Program-made: the position numbers and the translations under genes | Part shown: positions 1 to 8,840 of the stretch, one piece after another | Numbering within the stretch: position 1 is the first letter of the stretch | Layout: each line of letters begins with the position of its first letter | Notes under the pieces: model-generated | What the model saw: only the letters and a program-made list of their open reading frames with translations | What the model was told of the DNA's origin: nothing | Database searches by the model: none | Assembly: GCA_013360445.1 (NCBI GenBank) | Contig: JABWBP010000019.1 | Location: 33,418-97,417, forward strand | From: Calditrichaceae bacterium | GTDB lineage: Bacteria; Calditrichota; Calditrichia; RBG-13-44-9; J075 | Length of the DNA stretch: 64,000 nucleotides | Direction of reading: 5' to 3'

Positions 1-443
1 TTCAAATCAAAGGGGCGGGCGCCCAATCCATCCACGATCACCGCGTCATATAACTGGCGCACGAGATTCATAAAACGGTCATAATTTTCCCCGTCGCGGG
101 GGTGGAAATGCGCCATCTGCTCCTTCATGCGTTGGCTGTCCGCGCTGTAATCCAGCGAAGAGCCGTCGTGGAAGTAAATCCGGTAGAAGGGATCGAGATA
201 GATCAGGTCCAGGTAATCTTCCATGCGCCGCCCGGCTAAGCGGAATATCCGCTCGATGATGTCCGGGGCGGTAATCAGCGAAGGCCCCATGTCGAAGGTG
301 TAACCGTCTTTTTTTAACTGGTAGGCGTGGCCGCCCACCTGCTCGTTCTTCTCGAAAATGGTGGTTTGGATACCCCGGGCTTGCAGGCGGATGGCCGCGG
401 CCAATCCTCCGAACCCGGAACCGATAATGGCTGCTCGTTTCAT
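1..443 (-). CDS. Carotenoid desaturase (CrtI family), N-terminal part
   Basis: This is the first 147 codons of an FAD-dependent phytoene desaturase-type enzyme; the gene runs off the left edge. It starts at an ATG at 443 behind a GAGGAG ribosome binding site. The N-terminus shows the FAD-binding Rossmann motif IIGSGFGGLAAAIRLQARG (residues 6-24), then FEKNE, then the family signature GYTFDMGPSLIT (residues 47-58). Such enzymes desaturate or isomerise carotenoid backbones in the membrane. It lies 55 bases downstream of a second, different desaturase on the same strand, so both are probably read from the promoter at 2152-2180. Which reaction each catalyses cannot be told from sequence alone. 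Family assignment is firm; substrate is unknown. Confidence 0.9.
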   Translation of the reverse strand, partial: MKRAAIIGSGFGGLAAAIRLQARGIQTTIFEKNEQVGGHAYQLKKDGYTFDMGPSLITAPDIIERIFRLAGRRMEDYLDLIYLDPFYRIYFHDGSSLDYSADSQRMKEQMAHFHPRDGENYDRFMNLVRQLYDAVIVDGLGARPFDL

Positions 444-498
444 ACTCTCCTCAGTCATGGTTTTTTGATCCGGTTGAATTCAACTTTTTTTATTTGAT

Positions 499-2097
499 TT
501 ATGTGATCTCAACTTCATCACGGTTTACGCGGGAGCGCGGCATCGTGAAGTCCTTCTCCCTGCTTTCCGCACTCTGCTCTATGCTCTCTGCGCTCTGTTT
601 TATGCGCCCCGTCCCGCTTCTCCCGGCCTCCTCGATGATCAATTCTGCGGCAATTTTGCCGGAGAGCAGCGTTAGGGGAATTCCCCCGCCGGGATGGGTA
701 GAACCGCCCGCAAAATACAGCCCTTTAAGCTCCCGGCTGCGGTTGGCGGGGCGGCGGAAGGCGGTGCTGCGGCGGTTGGAAGATATCCCGTAAATGCTGC
801 CCCGGTTGCTGCCGTACCGGGAATAGAATTCTTCCGGGGTAATCACCCGCTCGGTTTCGACCTGCCCGCGCAGGTCGATGCCCCGGCGGCGCAGTTTGCG
901 GAAAACCGCCTCGCGCATTCGCTCCATTTCCCCGCGCCAGTCCTGGCCCTCTTCCAGGTAGGGCATGTTCAAAAGCACGAACCAGTTCTCTCCGTACGCC
1001 GGGGCGTGTGCGGGATCGGTTTTGGAAGTGACCGCGATGTAAACCGTAGGATCGTCCGGCGCCCGCCGCTCGCGGAAAATTTGCCGGAATTCCTCCCGGT
1101 AATCGGCGGAGAAAACGATGTTGTGATGCGCTAACTGGGAGTGTTTCCCGGCCACGCCCCAGAGGAACACCAAACCGGAGAGCGAGGGCTCCAGGCGGTT
1201 GAGCTTGCGCCGCCGGGCCGGAAAACCGTCGATCAGCCGGTTATGGGCGCTGACCACGTCCGCGTTGCATACCAGGTAATCCGCTTCGATAAATTCCCCG
1301 TTCACCTGCACGCCGCGAATCCGGCCCCCCCGGTGAATGATTTGCTCGACCGGCGAGTTCAGGTGAATTTCCACCCCCAAATCCCTCGCCAGCCGCTCCA
1401 GCGCTTCTGCCAGGCGGTACATTCCCCCGCGGATGTAGTACCCGCCCAGCCCGTGTTCCACGTAGGGGATGATATTCAAGGTCGCGGGGGCCTGAAAAGG
1501 ATCAGAGCCGTTATAAGTGGCAAAGCGGTCGAACAGTTGAACGGTGCGGGGATCGCGGAAAAAGCGCGAAACGCCCTGGTGCAGGGTGCGCAGGGGATCG
1601 ATGCGGCGCAGGCGGAGCAGGGTGCGCAGATTCTCGCGGGTAAACAGTTTTTTCGCCTCGTGGATCGGCGAATGCAGGAAGATGGCGGCGGTAAGCTCGT
1701 AGATCCCGCGGGCGTAGTCCAGGAAGGCGGGGTAATGTTGCGCGTCTTCCCGGGACAGCTTGGCGATCTCCGCCGCCATTTGGGATTCATCGCTGCTGGC
1801 GTTCAAAACCGCGCCATCCTCCCAGGAATAACGGCAAAGCGGTTCTAAGGGAATGAATTCGAGATAATCTTCCCGGCGCGCCCCGGCAAACTGGAAGAGC
1901 GCGTCGATTACGAACGGCATGGTCAGCAGCGACGGCCCGGTATCGAAGCGATAGCCGCCGGCGGTGAATTCGTTCATCTTGCCGCCGGCGCGGGAATTCC
2001 GCTCGAACAATTGAACCCGGAAGCCGCGCCGCTGCAAGCGGATGGCGGCGCTCAATGCGCCCAGTCCCCCGCCGATGATTGCCACTCGTTCTTTCAT
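499..2097 (-). CDS. Carotenoid desaturase, CrtI/CrtD-like
   Basis: This is a 532-residue FAD-dependent carotenoid desaturase. It begins MKERVAIIGGGLGALSAAI, the FAD-binding fold, followed by FERNSRAGGKMNEF and GYRFDTGPSLLTMP. The C-terminus carries the conserved FAD-contacting segment GLYFAGGSTHPGGGIPLTLL. Length suits CrtI, CrtD or CrtN relatives. The last ~40 residues (after the conserved IAAELI segment) are not family-like. They are encoded by a tandem of short words (about 560-610) reading as QSAESIEQSAESREK, so an intergenic-type repeat seems to have extended the reading frame. It is the first gene of a two-gene carotenoid operon and diverges from the CarH-type regulator, which suggests light-controlled expression. 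CrtD-type late desaturase is one possibility, not proven. Confidence 0.9.
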   Translation of the reverse strand: MKERVAIIGGGLGALSAAIRLQRRGFRVQLFERNSRAGGKMNEFTAGGYRFDTGPSLLTMPFVIDALFQFAGARREDYLEFIPLEPLCRYSWEDGAVLNASSDESQMAAEIAKLSREDAQHYPAFLDYARGIYELTAAIFLHSPIHEAKKLFTRENLRTLLRLRRIDPLRTLHQGVSRFFRDPRTVQLFDRFATYNGSDPFQAPATLNIIPYVEHGLGGYYIRGGMYRLAEALERLARDLGVEIHLNSPVEQIIHRGGRIRGVQVNGEFIEADYLVCNADVVSAHNRLIDGFPARRRKLNRLEPSLSGLVFLWGVAGKHSQLAHHNIVFSADYREEFRQIFRERRAPDDPTVYIAVTSKTDPAHAPAYGENWFVLLNMPYLEEGQDWRGEMERMREAVFRKLRRRGIDLRGQVETERVITPEEFYSRYGSNRGSIYGISSNRRSTAFRRPANRSRELKGLYFAGGSTHPGGGIPLTLLSGKIAAELIIEEAGRSGTGRIKQSAESIEQSAESREKDFTMPRSRVNRDEVEIT

Positions 2098-2125
2098 TAT
2101 AGAATACCCGTTTCAGTTTACTTAT

Positions 2126-2146
2126 CTCATAAAAGCGTTATGAGCG
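2126..2146. promoter_or_regulatory. Operator-like site A
   Basis: A 7-bp inverted repeat, CTCATAA-N5-TTATGAG, overlaps the word GCGTTATGAGCG (2135-2146). The site covers the expected transcription start of the minus-strand promoter at 2152-2180, where a bound repressor would block initiation. The same word recurs inverted in site B at 2190-2205. Binding by the neighbouring CarH-like protein is inferred from position and repetition. Confidence 0.55.
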
Positions 2147-2151
2147 TTTTT

Positions 2152-2180
2152 AATATACCACGAATTTTTACACTTGTCAA
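2152..2180 (-). promoter_or_regulatory. Near-consensus sigma-70-type promoter for the carotenoid operon
   Basis: Read on the minus strand, TTGACA (2180-2175) is followed by a 17-bp spacer and TATATT (2157-2152). Predicted initiation is near 2145, about 50 bases upstream of the desaturase start at 2097. Operator-like site A lies on the start point and site B lies just upstream of the -35 element. Confidence 0.7.
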
Positions 2181-2189
2181 GAAAAAAAT

Positions 2190-2205
2190 CGCTCATAACG
2201 CTCAT
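2190..2205. promoter_or_regulatory. Operator-like site B between divergent promoters
   Basis: CGCTCATAACGCTCAT contains two CGCTCAT words in direct repeat with a 9-bp period. Its first 12 bases are the exact reverse complement of the core of site A (2135-2146). It sits between the -35 boxes of the two divergent promoters, 5 bp from the plus-strand -35. Direct repeats are the known mode of DNA recognition by CarH-type MerR proteins; the assignment here is inference. Confidence 0.55.
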
Positions 2206-2210
2206 TTCTA

Positions 2211-2239
2211 TTGACAGAAGTTTTTTCCTGTTGTATATT
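2211..2239 (+). promoter_or_regulatory. Near-consensus sigma-70-type promoter for the carH-like gene
   Basis: TTGACA at 2211-2216, a 17-bp spacer and TATATT at 2234-2239. The predicted start is near 2246, giving a leader of about 120 bases before the ATG at 2369. That leader carries a short word repeat. With the mirror-image promoter at 2152-2180 it forms a back-to-back pair sharing operator site B. Confidence 0.7.
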
Positions 2240-2287
2240 AGCGCCTCTTGCAGATATATCGTGTTTTTTGGGGGGCAACTTTGCGTA

Positions 2288-2313
2288 CTGCTTATTGCCT
2301 ACTGCCTACTTTA
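2288..2313. repeat. Iterated CCTACTG word repeat
   Basis: A short run built on the word TGCCTACT (TACTGCTTATTGCCTACTGC and on) in the leader of the carH-like gene. Longer versions of the same word array occur at 27958-28084 and 52943-53019, so this is a dispersed family rather than a local accident. Confidence 0.6.
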
Positions 2314-2368
2314 ACATTTTGCAGCCCGGCAATAATCACGTGGAATTTCGAGATATGAGGAGAAGCGA

Positions 2369-3238
2369 ATGAGCCATGAACTACAAACCCTGAACAGCAT
2401 CGAAGCGGCTAATATCCTGGGCGTGAACGTTTCTACCATCAAACGCTGGACCGAAGAAGGAAAATTAGAGTGCATCAAAACCGCCGGGGGGCATCGCAAA
2501 TTTTTGATGAGCCACCTGGCGGCCTTTTTGGAGCAGAACAAGAAAAAAACCTCCCGCGCCAACCTGGTTCCCCTGGAGAGCGAGATCGATCTGCTGCTCA
2601 ACTATCATATTATGAAGGGGAATTTCGATTACCTGGTCAATTTCGTGCGAGAGCAGGCGCTGGCCGGCAACCGCGAGCGGGTGCAGCAGGTGTTAAACGG
2701 CCTCTATTTAGGGCAATATCCCCTGCACGTGATTTACGACCAGCTGCTTACCCCGGCGCTGCACCAGATCGGCGATTTGTGGGCGGAGGAAAAGATTTCC
2801 GTGATCGAGGAGCATTTCGCCTCCCAGGCCATCCGCGACAGCCTTATCCGCCTGCAAGGGATCATTCGCATTCCCACTGAAAAAATTGGCGCCGCGCTGT
2901 GCCTGAATTTTTCCTCCGAATTGCACGATATTGCCCTGAAAATGGTGGACCACGTGTTAGAAGCGCGGGGATTCCGGGTATTGTTCAGCGGGCAGATCAC
3001 TCCTCCGCTGAATATCGAGCAGGTGTTTGCCGCTTACCATCCGGAGCGAGTGTATATCTCCAGCACCCGGGTAGAAAATCCCCCCGCAACCCAGGAAGAA
3101 TTCGACCGCATCTGCCAGCTCAGCGCAGAGCATCATGCCCGGGTTTTTGTGGGCGGAAACGGCTTCCGGGCGCTGGAGATCAAAAATCCCGCGCTGGCGA
3201 CGGTGTTGCACTCGTTCGAAGAGGTATTTCTCAGTTAA
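2369..3238 (+). CDS. carH: CarH/LitR-type B12-dependent light-sensing transcriptional repressor
   Basis: This is a 289-residue MerR-family regulator. An N-terminal winged helix (residues about 7-50: EAANILGVNVSTIKRWTEEG, then TAGGHRKF) is followed by a helical bundle and a cobalamin-binding Rossmann domain. The adenosylcobalamin-capping motif of CarH is present as W138-x9-E148-H149, and the cobalt-ligating histidine as H186 in ELHDIAL. In characterised CarH proteins, light breaks the Co-C bond, the tetramer falls apart and the repressor leaves DNA. A GAGG ribosome binding site precedes the ATG. The gene diverges from two carotenoid desaturases with shared operator-like repeats, the classical arrangement for photoprotective carotenogenesis. 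Full motif conservation argues for a true photoreceptor rather than a B12-free relative. Confidence 0.88.
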   Translation: MSHELQTLNSIEAANILGVNVSTIKRWTEEGKLECIKTAGGHRKFLMSHLAAFLEQNKKKTSRANLVPLESEIDLLLNYHIMKGNFDYLVNFVREQALAGNRERVQQVLNGLYLGQYPLHVIYDQLLTPALHQIGDLWAEEKISVIEEHFASQAIRDSLIRLQGIIRIPTEKIGAALCLNFSSELHDIALKMVDHVLEARGFRVLFSGQITPPLNIEQVFAAYHPERVYISSTRVENPPATQEEFDRICQLSAEHHARVFVGGNGFRALEIKNPALATVLHSFEEVFLS

Positions 3239-3509
3239 AGGCGGGGTAAGGGACGGTTAAACCGGGAAATTCACTACCCCCTTTAAATTGATTTTGCGCA
3301 GGGGAAAGGGAAAAATGCCCCGCTTTGCTCCTCCTTCCGCTTAATTATCCCATAGTAAATTCGCCCCCGCAAAGCTATATTCCGGCAATCGAAAACGCCA
3401 TGGACACCCTGAACCGGCCAACCGGTGCGGCGGCGACTTTTCAACCGCGGAAACTGCGCGCCGGAAATGCGGTAAAAGAAACGTTTTGATACAAGCAGAA
3501 GGGATGCAG

Positions 3510-6500
3510 ATGAAATTTCTTTATAAAACCATATTCGTATTTGCCATGCTGCTGGCAGCCCGCGCCTGGGCGGATTTCGCCGCCGCGGAACAGCACGTTC
3601 AAGAAGCCTGGAACCGCTGGATGGAAAACGATCAGGCCGAAGTGGAGGAGAATTTCCGGGCGGCGCTGGCGGAAGACTCTGCCAACGCCCGCGCCCACCT
3701 GGGCCTGGCGTTCCTCTACAGCCTGCAACAAAAAGACGAAGCGGCCTGGCAGGCCTTTACTCAAGCGCTGAAGTACGTGGATGATCCTTATCCCTACGTT
3801 TTCGCGGCCTGGGCTTCCATCCGGCTCAGCAACGACAAGGACGGGCGTTACCCGGCGGTAGCGGAATTCTGGGAAAAATTGAGCGAGAAGGCCGACCCGG
3901 GCGGGATGCTCAGGGCGGCCGCCAACCAGTTTTTAGGCGAATATTACGAGCAGCGCGGCGACCTGGCGCAATCCCGCCAGCACTACCGGGCCATAAACGC
4001 CATCAAAGATTGGACCACTATCGGCCCGTTCGATAATATTTCCGCTTCCGGGTTCGATAAGGCGCTTCCCCCGGAAAAGGAATACAAATTTGACAAGATC
4101 TACGACGGGAAAAACGGGGTGCCGGCAAAGTGGTTCAAGATTGCGGAGGTGCGCCCGGATTACTGGATCGATTTCCGGCGCTATTTTGCTTTCGAGCAGG
4201 CGGTATATTATGCCAATACCTTTGTGTATTCCCCCCGAAAGCAGGGTGCGCAAATCCGCATCGGCACTTCCGGCTCCCTGAAGGCGTTTTTGAACGACCA
4301 GTTGATCATCGAATATTTCGATGAGAACAATAACGACCTCGACACCTACATTGCGGAAACGGAGCTGCAAAAGGGCTGGAACCGTCTGTTGGTGAAAGTG
4401 GGGTATTCGGAGATCGACCGCTGCAACTTCATGGCGCGCATTACCGACGCCCGGGGCGAGCCGCTGCCGGGGCTGCAAATATCCACCGCGAGCCATAGCT
4501 ACCCGCGCAGCCCCCGCGCCCCGGTGAAGAGCATTCTCAATTTTGCGGAGAGTTATTTTCAGAAAAAAGTTGCCGAAAATCCCGCTCACCTGGAGAATTA
4601 TCTTCTGCTGGCGGATTGCTATCTGCGGAACGACAAGGCCATCGAAGGAGAGTTAGCGCTGCGCGAGGCGATCAAACGCGCCCCCAATTGCGCCCTGCTC
4701 CATACCCGCCTCATCGAAGCCTACGCCCGGGGAGAGAAGTTCGACGACCTGGCCACCACCATCGAAAAGATCTATACCCTGGATAAAAATGTACCCCAGG
4801 TGCTGGAGTATAAATTCCACCGCTATTTAGAAAATGAGCAGATCGATAAGGCGGAGGAGATGCTGCAGCGCTTAGAATCGCTGATCCCGGCAACCCCGGG
4901 CCTCTACCAAAACTATCTCACATTCTATTCCGCCAAGCGCCAGGTGGAAAAAATCATCGAAACCGCCAAAACCGGCTATCAACTCTTTCCCTTCGACTGG
5001 CAGTTAGCTTCCACCCAGGCGATGATCTCCATCCAGACTTCCCGCACTTACGGCGAGGCGGTGGATATCTACCGGGATTTCCTCTCCCGCCAATACCTGG
5101 CGGCGGCGCTTTCGACCCTGGCAGAGACGTATTTAAAAGCCTCCGCGGTGGATTTGTGGGAGCAAACCTATCCAAAGCTGATCGAGTTGGACTCCGCCGC
5201 CGCAGGGTACCATTTCAGCATGGGCAGCACCTATTTTAGCCTCCAGCGCTACGCCGATGCGGAACGGTCTCTCCTCAAGGCCATCGAGATCTGCCCCAAC
5301 AGCTCCGAATACCGGAGCAAGTTAGCGGAAGTCTATCGCACCAACGGCGCCCCGGAAAAGGCCCGCGACGCCTACCGGGAGGCCTTGAAATACAATCCCG
5401 CCAATTACGATGCGCGGGAAAAGCTGCGGGAGCTGGATGGGAAAGAGCCGGTTTTCAGCCAGTTCGAGAGCGTGGACATCGACAGCCTGGTGCGCAACGC
5501 CCCGGCGGCGGAGCAGTATCCCGATAACGGGGCGGTGATTCTCCTGAACGATTTGAAGCGGGTGGTGTACCGCCAGGGCGCTTCGGAAACCGCGGAAGAA
5601 TTCCTGGTGAAGGTCTTCAGCAACCGCGGAATCGATGATTTCAAGGAATACTGGATCAATTATAACGGCTACACCGAAGGGTTGACGGTGGAGAAGGCGG
5701 TGGTGATCAAGCAGGACGGGGCGGAGATCGCCGCAGACGTGAACCGCAACCAGGTGGTGTTCAAATCGCTGGAAAAAGAGGATTTCATTTACCTGAAATG
5801 GCGGATCAAGAACTATTATACCGGCAAGCTTTCCAACCATTTTTGGGACCAGTTTTTCTTCAACGGGTTCTATCCCATTGAAGATATTCGCTATTCCCTG
5901 CTGGCGCCGGAGGATTTCAAATTTCGCCACGCCGCCCAGAATATGCCCGGCGAGCCGGCAAAAACGAAAACCGGCGACGGAATCATCTATCGCTGGCGGC
6001 TGGCCGGCGAACCGGCGATAGTGTACGAGTATGGTATGCCGCTTTTGGACGACGTGGGAAAAGTGCTCCATATTTCCAGCATCGAGGATTGGGAATACAT
6101 GGTGGAGTGGTATTCCGACATCGCCAAAACCAAAGCCCGCAGTTCTTTCGAGATCAAAGAACAGGTAGAGAAGCTCTTTGCCGGAAACCCTGGGGCCAGC
6201 GCGGAGGAAAAAGTTCAAACTATTTACAATTTCATTACCGAGAATATCCGTTACAGCAGCGTGCCTTTCCGGCAATCGGGTTTGATTCCCCAGCCGGCGC
6301 GCGAGGTGCTGGTGACCCGCATCGGCGACTGCAAGGATATGGCCACCCTGTGCATCGCCATGTTAGAGGAAGTCGGCATCGATGCCCACTACGTGCTGGT
6401 CAATACCCGCGACGAGGGCAGCAACCGCAACGCCCTGCCTTCCATCGCTTTTAACCACTGCATTGCCGCGGTGGAAACCGGCCAGGGCATCCGCTATTTG

Positions 6501-7271
6501 GATCTCACCGCTAACAATTATCCCTACGGTTCCGCGCCGGATATGGACTTGCAGGGGTTTTCGCTGTTGATCAAACCGGGGGTCACAGCGCCCGAGTATC
6601 TCCAGGAGGGGCAGTTTTCCCCGCGCAATGTAATCCGGGAAATGAAGATCAGCATTCAGGAAGATAACGGCGTGGAAGTGGAGAAAACTAACCTGAAAAG
6701 CGGCTCCCAGGCGGCCAGCCTGCGCAGCCACTACCGGGAGCAGGCCCGGGGAGCCATCGAAAAAAGCCTCCTGGAAACCCTCAGCGACGATTTTCCGGAG
6801 GTGCGGGTGCTCCATTTCCGCATCGACAACCTGGATGAGGTGAACGCCCCGATCCGCTACTCCTACACCTTCAGCGTGCCCGATTACGTCGCGGAGGTAG
6901 GCAGTTTCAAATTCTTGAAAATTCCCTGGAGCGAGCGCCTGAGCACCGACAAAGCGCTCTCCTACGAAGAGCGCCGTTTCCCCTACAACCTCTGGCCGGC
7001 CGCGGATACCCTGCGGGAAGAAGTAGAGATTTACCTGCCCCCCGGCTGCCAGCCCCTGGAATTGGGGGAAAACGTGCAGTTGAGCAATCCCGTGGCGGAC
7101 TATTCCCTCACTTTCTCGCGGGAGGGCGGGGTCATCAAAGGGCGGCGGGAGATGGTTTACAAAAAATCCGTGGTTTCTCCGGAAGAGTACCGGGAGTTCC
7201 GCGCCTTCTACAACCGGGCGCTGAAGGCGGATAATCGGCAGATTTTGTTGAAAGCGTCGGAGGGGGAATAG
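3510..7271 (+). CDS. Secreted TPR protein with DUF3857 and transglutaminase-like domains
   Basis: This is a 1253-residue exported protein. The ATG at 3510 is chosen because AGAAGGG lies 6 bases upstream and the product opens with a signal peptide (MKFLYKTIFVFAMLLAARAWA). The N-terminal half holds several TPR-like helical repeats flanking a beta-rich region (about residues 165-290). Near residues 660-840 it becomes DUF3857-like. A transglutaminase-like core follows with an apparent catalytic triad Cys941 (GDCKD), His983 (FNHCI) and Asp998 (YLDLT). The DUF3857-transglutaminase pairing is common in Bacteroidetes-type bacteria, where the role is usually unknown; periplasmic protein crosslinking or a cysteine-peptidase-like activity are possibilities. 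It is preceded by about 270 non-coding bases and is not clearly in an operon. Confidence 0.82.
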   Translation: MKFLYKTIFVFAMLLAARAWADFAAAEQHVQEAWNRWMENDQAEVEENFRAALAEDSANARAHLGLAFLYSLQQKDEAAWQAFTQALKYVDDPYPYVFAAWASIRLSNDKDGRYPAVAEFWEKLSEKADPGGMLRAAANQFLGEYYEQRGDLAQSRQHYRAINAIKDWTTIGPFDNISASGFDKALPPEKEYKFDKIYDGKNGVPAKWFKIAEVRPDYWIDFRRYFAFEQAVYYANTFVYSPRKQGAQIRIGTSGSLKAFLNDQLIIEYFDENNNDLDTYIAETELQKGWNRLLVKVGYSEIDRCNFMARITDARGEPLPGLQISTASHSYPRSPRAPVKSILNFAESYFQKKVAENPAHLENYLLLADCYLRNDKAIEGELALREAIKRAPNCALLHTRLIEAYARGEKFDDLATTIEKIYTLDKNVPQVLEYKFHRYLENEQIDKAEEMLQRLESLIPATPGLYQNYLTFYSAKRQVEKIIETAKTGYQLFPFDWQLASTQAMISIQTSRTYGEAVDIYRDFLSRQYLAAALSTLAETYLKASAVDLWEQTYPKLIELDSAAAGYHFSMGSTYFSLQRYADAERSLLKAIEICPNSSEYRSKLAEVYRTNGAPEKARDAYREALKYNPANYDAREKLRELDGKEPVFSQFESVDIDSLVRNAPAAEQYPDNGAVILLNDLKRVVYRQGASETAEEFLVKVFSNRGIDDFKEYWINYNGYTEGLTVEKAVVIKQDGAEIAADVNRNQVVFKSLEKEDFIYLKWRIKNYYTGKLSNHFWDQFFFNGFYPIEDIRYSLLAPEDFKFRHAAQNMPGEPAKTKTGDGIIYRWRLAGEPAIVYEYGMPLLDDVGKVLHISSIEDWEYMVEWYSDIAKTKARSSFEIKEQVEKLFAGNPGASAEEKVQTIYNFITENIRYSSVPFRQSGLIPQPAREVLVTRIGDCKDMATLCIAMLEEVGIDAHYVLVNTRDEGSNRNALPSIAFNHCIAAVETGQGIRYLDLTANNYPYGSAPDMDLQGFSLLIKPGVTAPEYLQEGQFSPRNVIREMKISIQEDNGVEVEKTNLKSGSQAASLRSHYREQARGAIEKSLLETLSDDFPEVRVLHFRIDNLDEVNAPIRYSYTFSVPDYVAEVGSFKFLKIPWSERLSTDKALSYEERRFPYNLWPAADTLREEVEIYLPPGCQPLELGENVQLSNPVADYSLTFSREGGVIKGRREMVYKKSVVSPEEYREFRAFYNRALKADNRQILLKASEGE

Positions 7272-7293
7272 CGACCAGGCCTGAGAGTCGGGC

Positions 7294-7360
7294 AGACCTG
7301 CCAGGTCTTTTAGCTGGAAGTGGATGAAAAATTAATGCTCTGCATAGACCTGGCAGGTCT
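7294..7360. repeat. Two copies of a 15-bp palindrome
   Basis: AGACCTGCCAGGTCT (7294-7308) and AGACCTGGCAGGTCT (7346-7360) are palindromes around a central base; the second extends to ATAGACCTGGCAGGTCTAT (7344-7362). A third relative, AACCTGCCAGGTT, closes the AraC-type gene at 14280-14292. They behave as a dispersed palindromic repeat. Confidence 0.65.
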
Positions 7361-7535
7361 ATGGCAAATTAACGCTTGTCCTCTCTTTTTTAAGCATGTA
7401 TTATTGGAAACGAATTTATTCAATTGGGAAGATCTTTATGATCTCTTAATCGCCCAGCTGCGGGCGAATGAACCGCGAAAAACACTGGAATCCGTGAAAA
7501 AGAACCTGCGCCGCCAGGGTAAATTGGATGACTGA
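7320..7535 (+). pseudogene. Short ORF, possible remnant of an antitoxin-like protein
   Basis: A 71-codon frame with no convincing ribosome binding site. Its first ~15 codons lie over the palindromic repeat at 7346-7360. The second half (WEDLYDLLIAQLRANEPRKT and on) is acidic then basic and helical, and vaguely recalls C-terminal tails of small antitoxins. I do not recognise a family. It may be a decayed 3' fragment whose 5' end was replaced by repeat DNA. It ends 21 bases before the GWxTD gene. Confidence 0.25.
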
Positions 7536-7556
7536 ATATACCATTGGAGATATTGT

Positions 7557-8840
7557 ATGAAAAACGTCATATTGGCGTTAATACTTTTTACGATGGCCCT
7601 TTCCGCCCAGCCCCCCTACCAGGAGGTGCAGGAAAAGAGCTTTTTCCGCAGCAAATACCCCCAGAAGTTTCCCCTGCTGTTCCGCCCCTACCCGGTTTAC
7701 CAGGACGACGGCCGCTACTGCGTGTACTTCCCGGTGGAATTGCAGCACAAGTTTCTTCAATTCGTGCGGGAAGGGGAGCACTATACTTCCACCACGGAAA
7801 TCGACGTGAACATCATCCGCCAGGATACCGTGCTGTTCACCAACCGCGCCTGGCAAACCGTCGCGGAAACGGGGGGATTCGAATCTACCCTCAGCCGCTC
7901 TTTGTTTCACTTTGCTATCGACAGCCTCTATCTTCCCCCGGGGGAGTACGAAGTCCTTTTGAAATACCGGGATTTAAACAGCGAGCAAAAATTAACCATC
8001 AAACAACGATTGGTTCTGCCAAAAGTTGAGGATTACTATGCCTTTCCACCGCTGTTCAGCCGCCCGGACGCCCCCTCGCAACAACAGTTTTCTTTTGTCG
8101 GCGGGGCTCCTTCGCCGAGGTTCGGGCACTGGGATTTCGATCGCGAGCTGGGTTTTTTCCTGCAAACCTGGCGCAAAGATCCCTCCCTCCCCGGAAAAAT
8201 TCAGGTAGAATTGGTAAACGAACGCCGGGAAGAAACGGTTTATTCCTCCAGCGTGGCGTTGCCGAATGACCGCTCGATTGATTTTGTGCGGGTGACAATT
8301 CCCCGGGAATTATTGATCGAAGGCGTTTATCGCCTGACGGCGATCTATCGTTTCGGAAATGCCATTACCCAGCACACCCTTCCGGTAACAGTGACCTGGT
8401 TCGACAGGCCCCTCAGCTTGTGGGACCCGGAGCTGGCTATCTCCCCGCTGCAATATGTCCTGAGCGAAGAAGATTACCAGTTCTTGACCAGCGGGGAAAA
8501 GGAAGTACAAATGCAAAGAATGCGAGCCTATTGGAAGGAAAAAGACCCTACCCCGGAAACGCCTTACAATGAATTGCAGGCGGAATTTTACACCCGGGTG
8601 GATTCCACCATCGCTTTGTTCAGTGAAGGGCCCATGTTAGGATGGAAAACCCCGCAGGGGCGGATCTACATCCTCAACGGGCCGCCCCGGGAAATCGATG
8701 ACCACAGCCTTGACCCGGTCCCCAATCCTTATTTACGCTGGATCTATTACCGGGATGGAAAACGGGTGATCTATACTTTCAGGGCGGTGGACGGGCGCAG
8801 GGAGTATAAGCTAACCGACATGGCGGAGGAGACCCTTTAA
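7557..8840 (+). CDS. GWxTD domain-containing secreted protein
   Basis: A 427-residue exported protein with a signal peptide (MKNVILALILFTMALSAQ). The middle is beta-rich, probably Ig-like. The C-terminal part from about residue 285 is the GWxTD domain: the helix MRAYWKEKDPTPETPYNELQ, then GWKTPQGRIYILNGPP, then PYLRWIYYRDGKRVIYTF. The usual GWxTD core reads GWKTP here, so the acidic residue is replaced. GWxTD proteins are frequent in FCB and acidobacterial genomes; no function is established to my knowledge. The stop codon abuts the next start (TAA then ATG at 8841), so the two genes are probably co-transcribed. Confidence 0.8.
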   Translation: MKNVILALILFTMALSAQPPYQEVQEKSFFRSKYPQKFPLLFRPYPVYQDDGRYCVYFPVELQHKFLQFVREGEHYTSTTEIDVNIIRQDTVLFTNRAWQTVAETGGFESTLSRSLFHFAIDSLYLPPGEYEVLLKYRDLNSEQKLTIKQRLVLPKVEDYYAFPPLFSRPDAPSQQQFSFVGGAPSPRFGHWDFDRELGFFLQTWRKDPSLPGKIQVELVNERREETVYSSSVALPNDRSIDFVRVTIPRELLIEGVYRLTAIYRFGNAITQHTLPVTVTWFDRPLSLWDPELAISPLQYVLSEEDYQFLTSGEKEVQMQRMRAYWKEKDPTPETPYNELQAEFYTRVDSTIALFSEGPMLGWKTPQGRIYILNGPPREIDDHSLDPVPNPYLRWIYYRDGKRVIYTFRAVDGRREYKLTDMAEETL

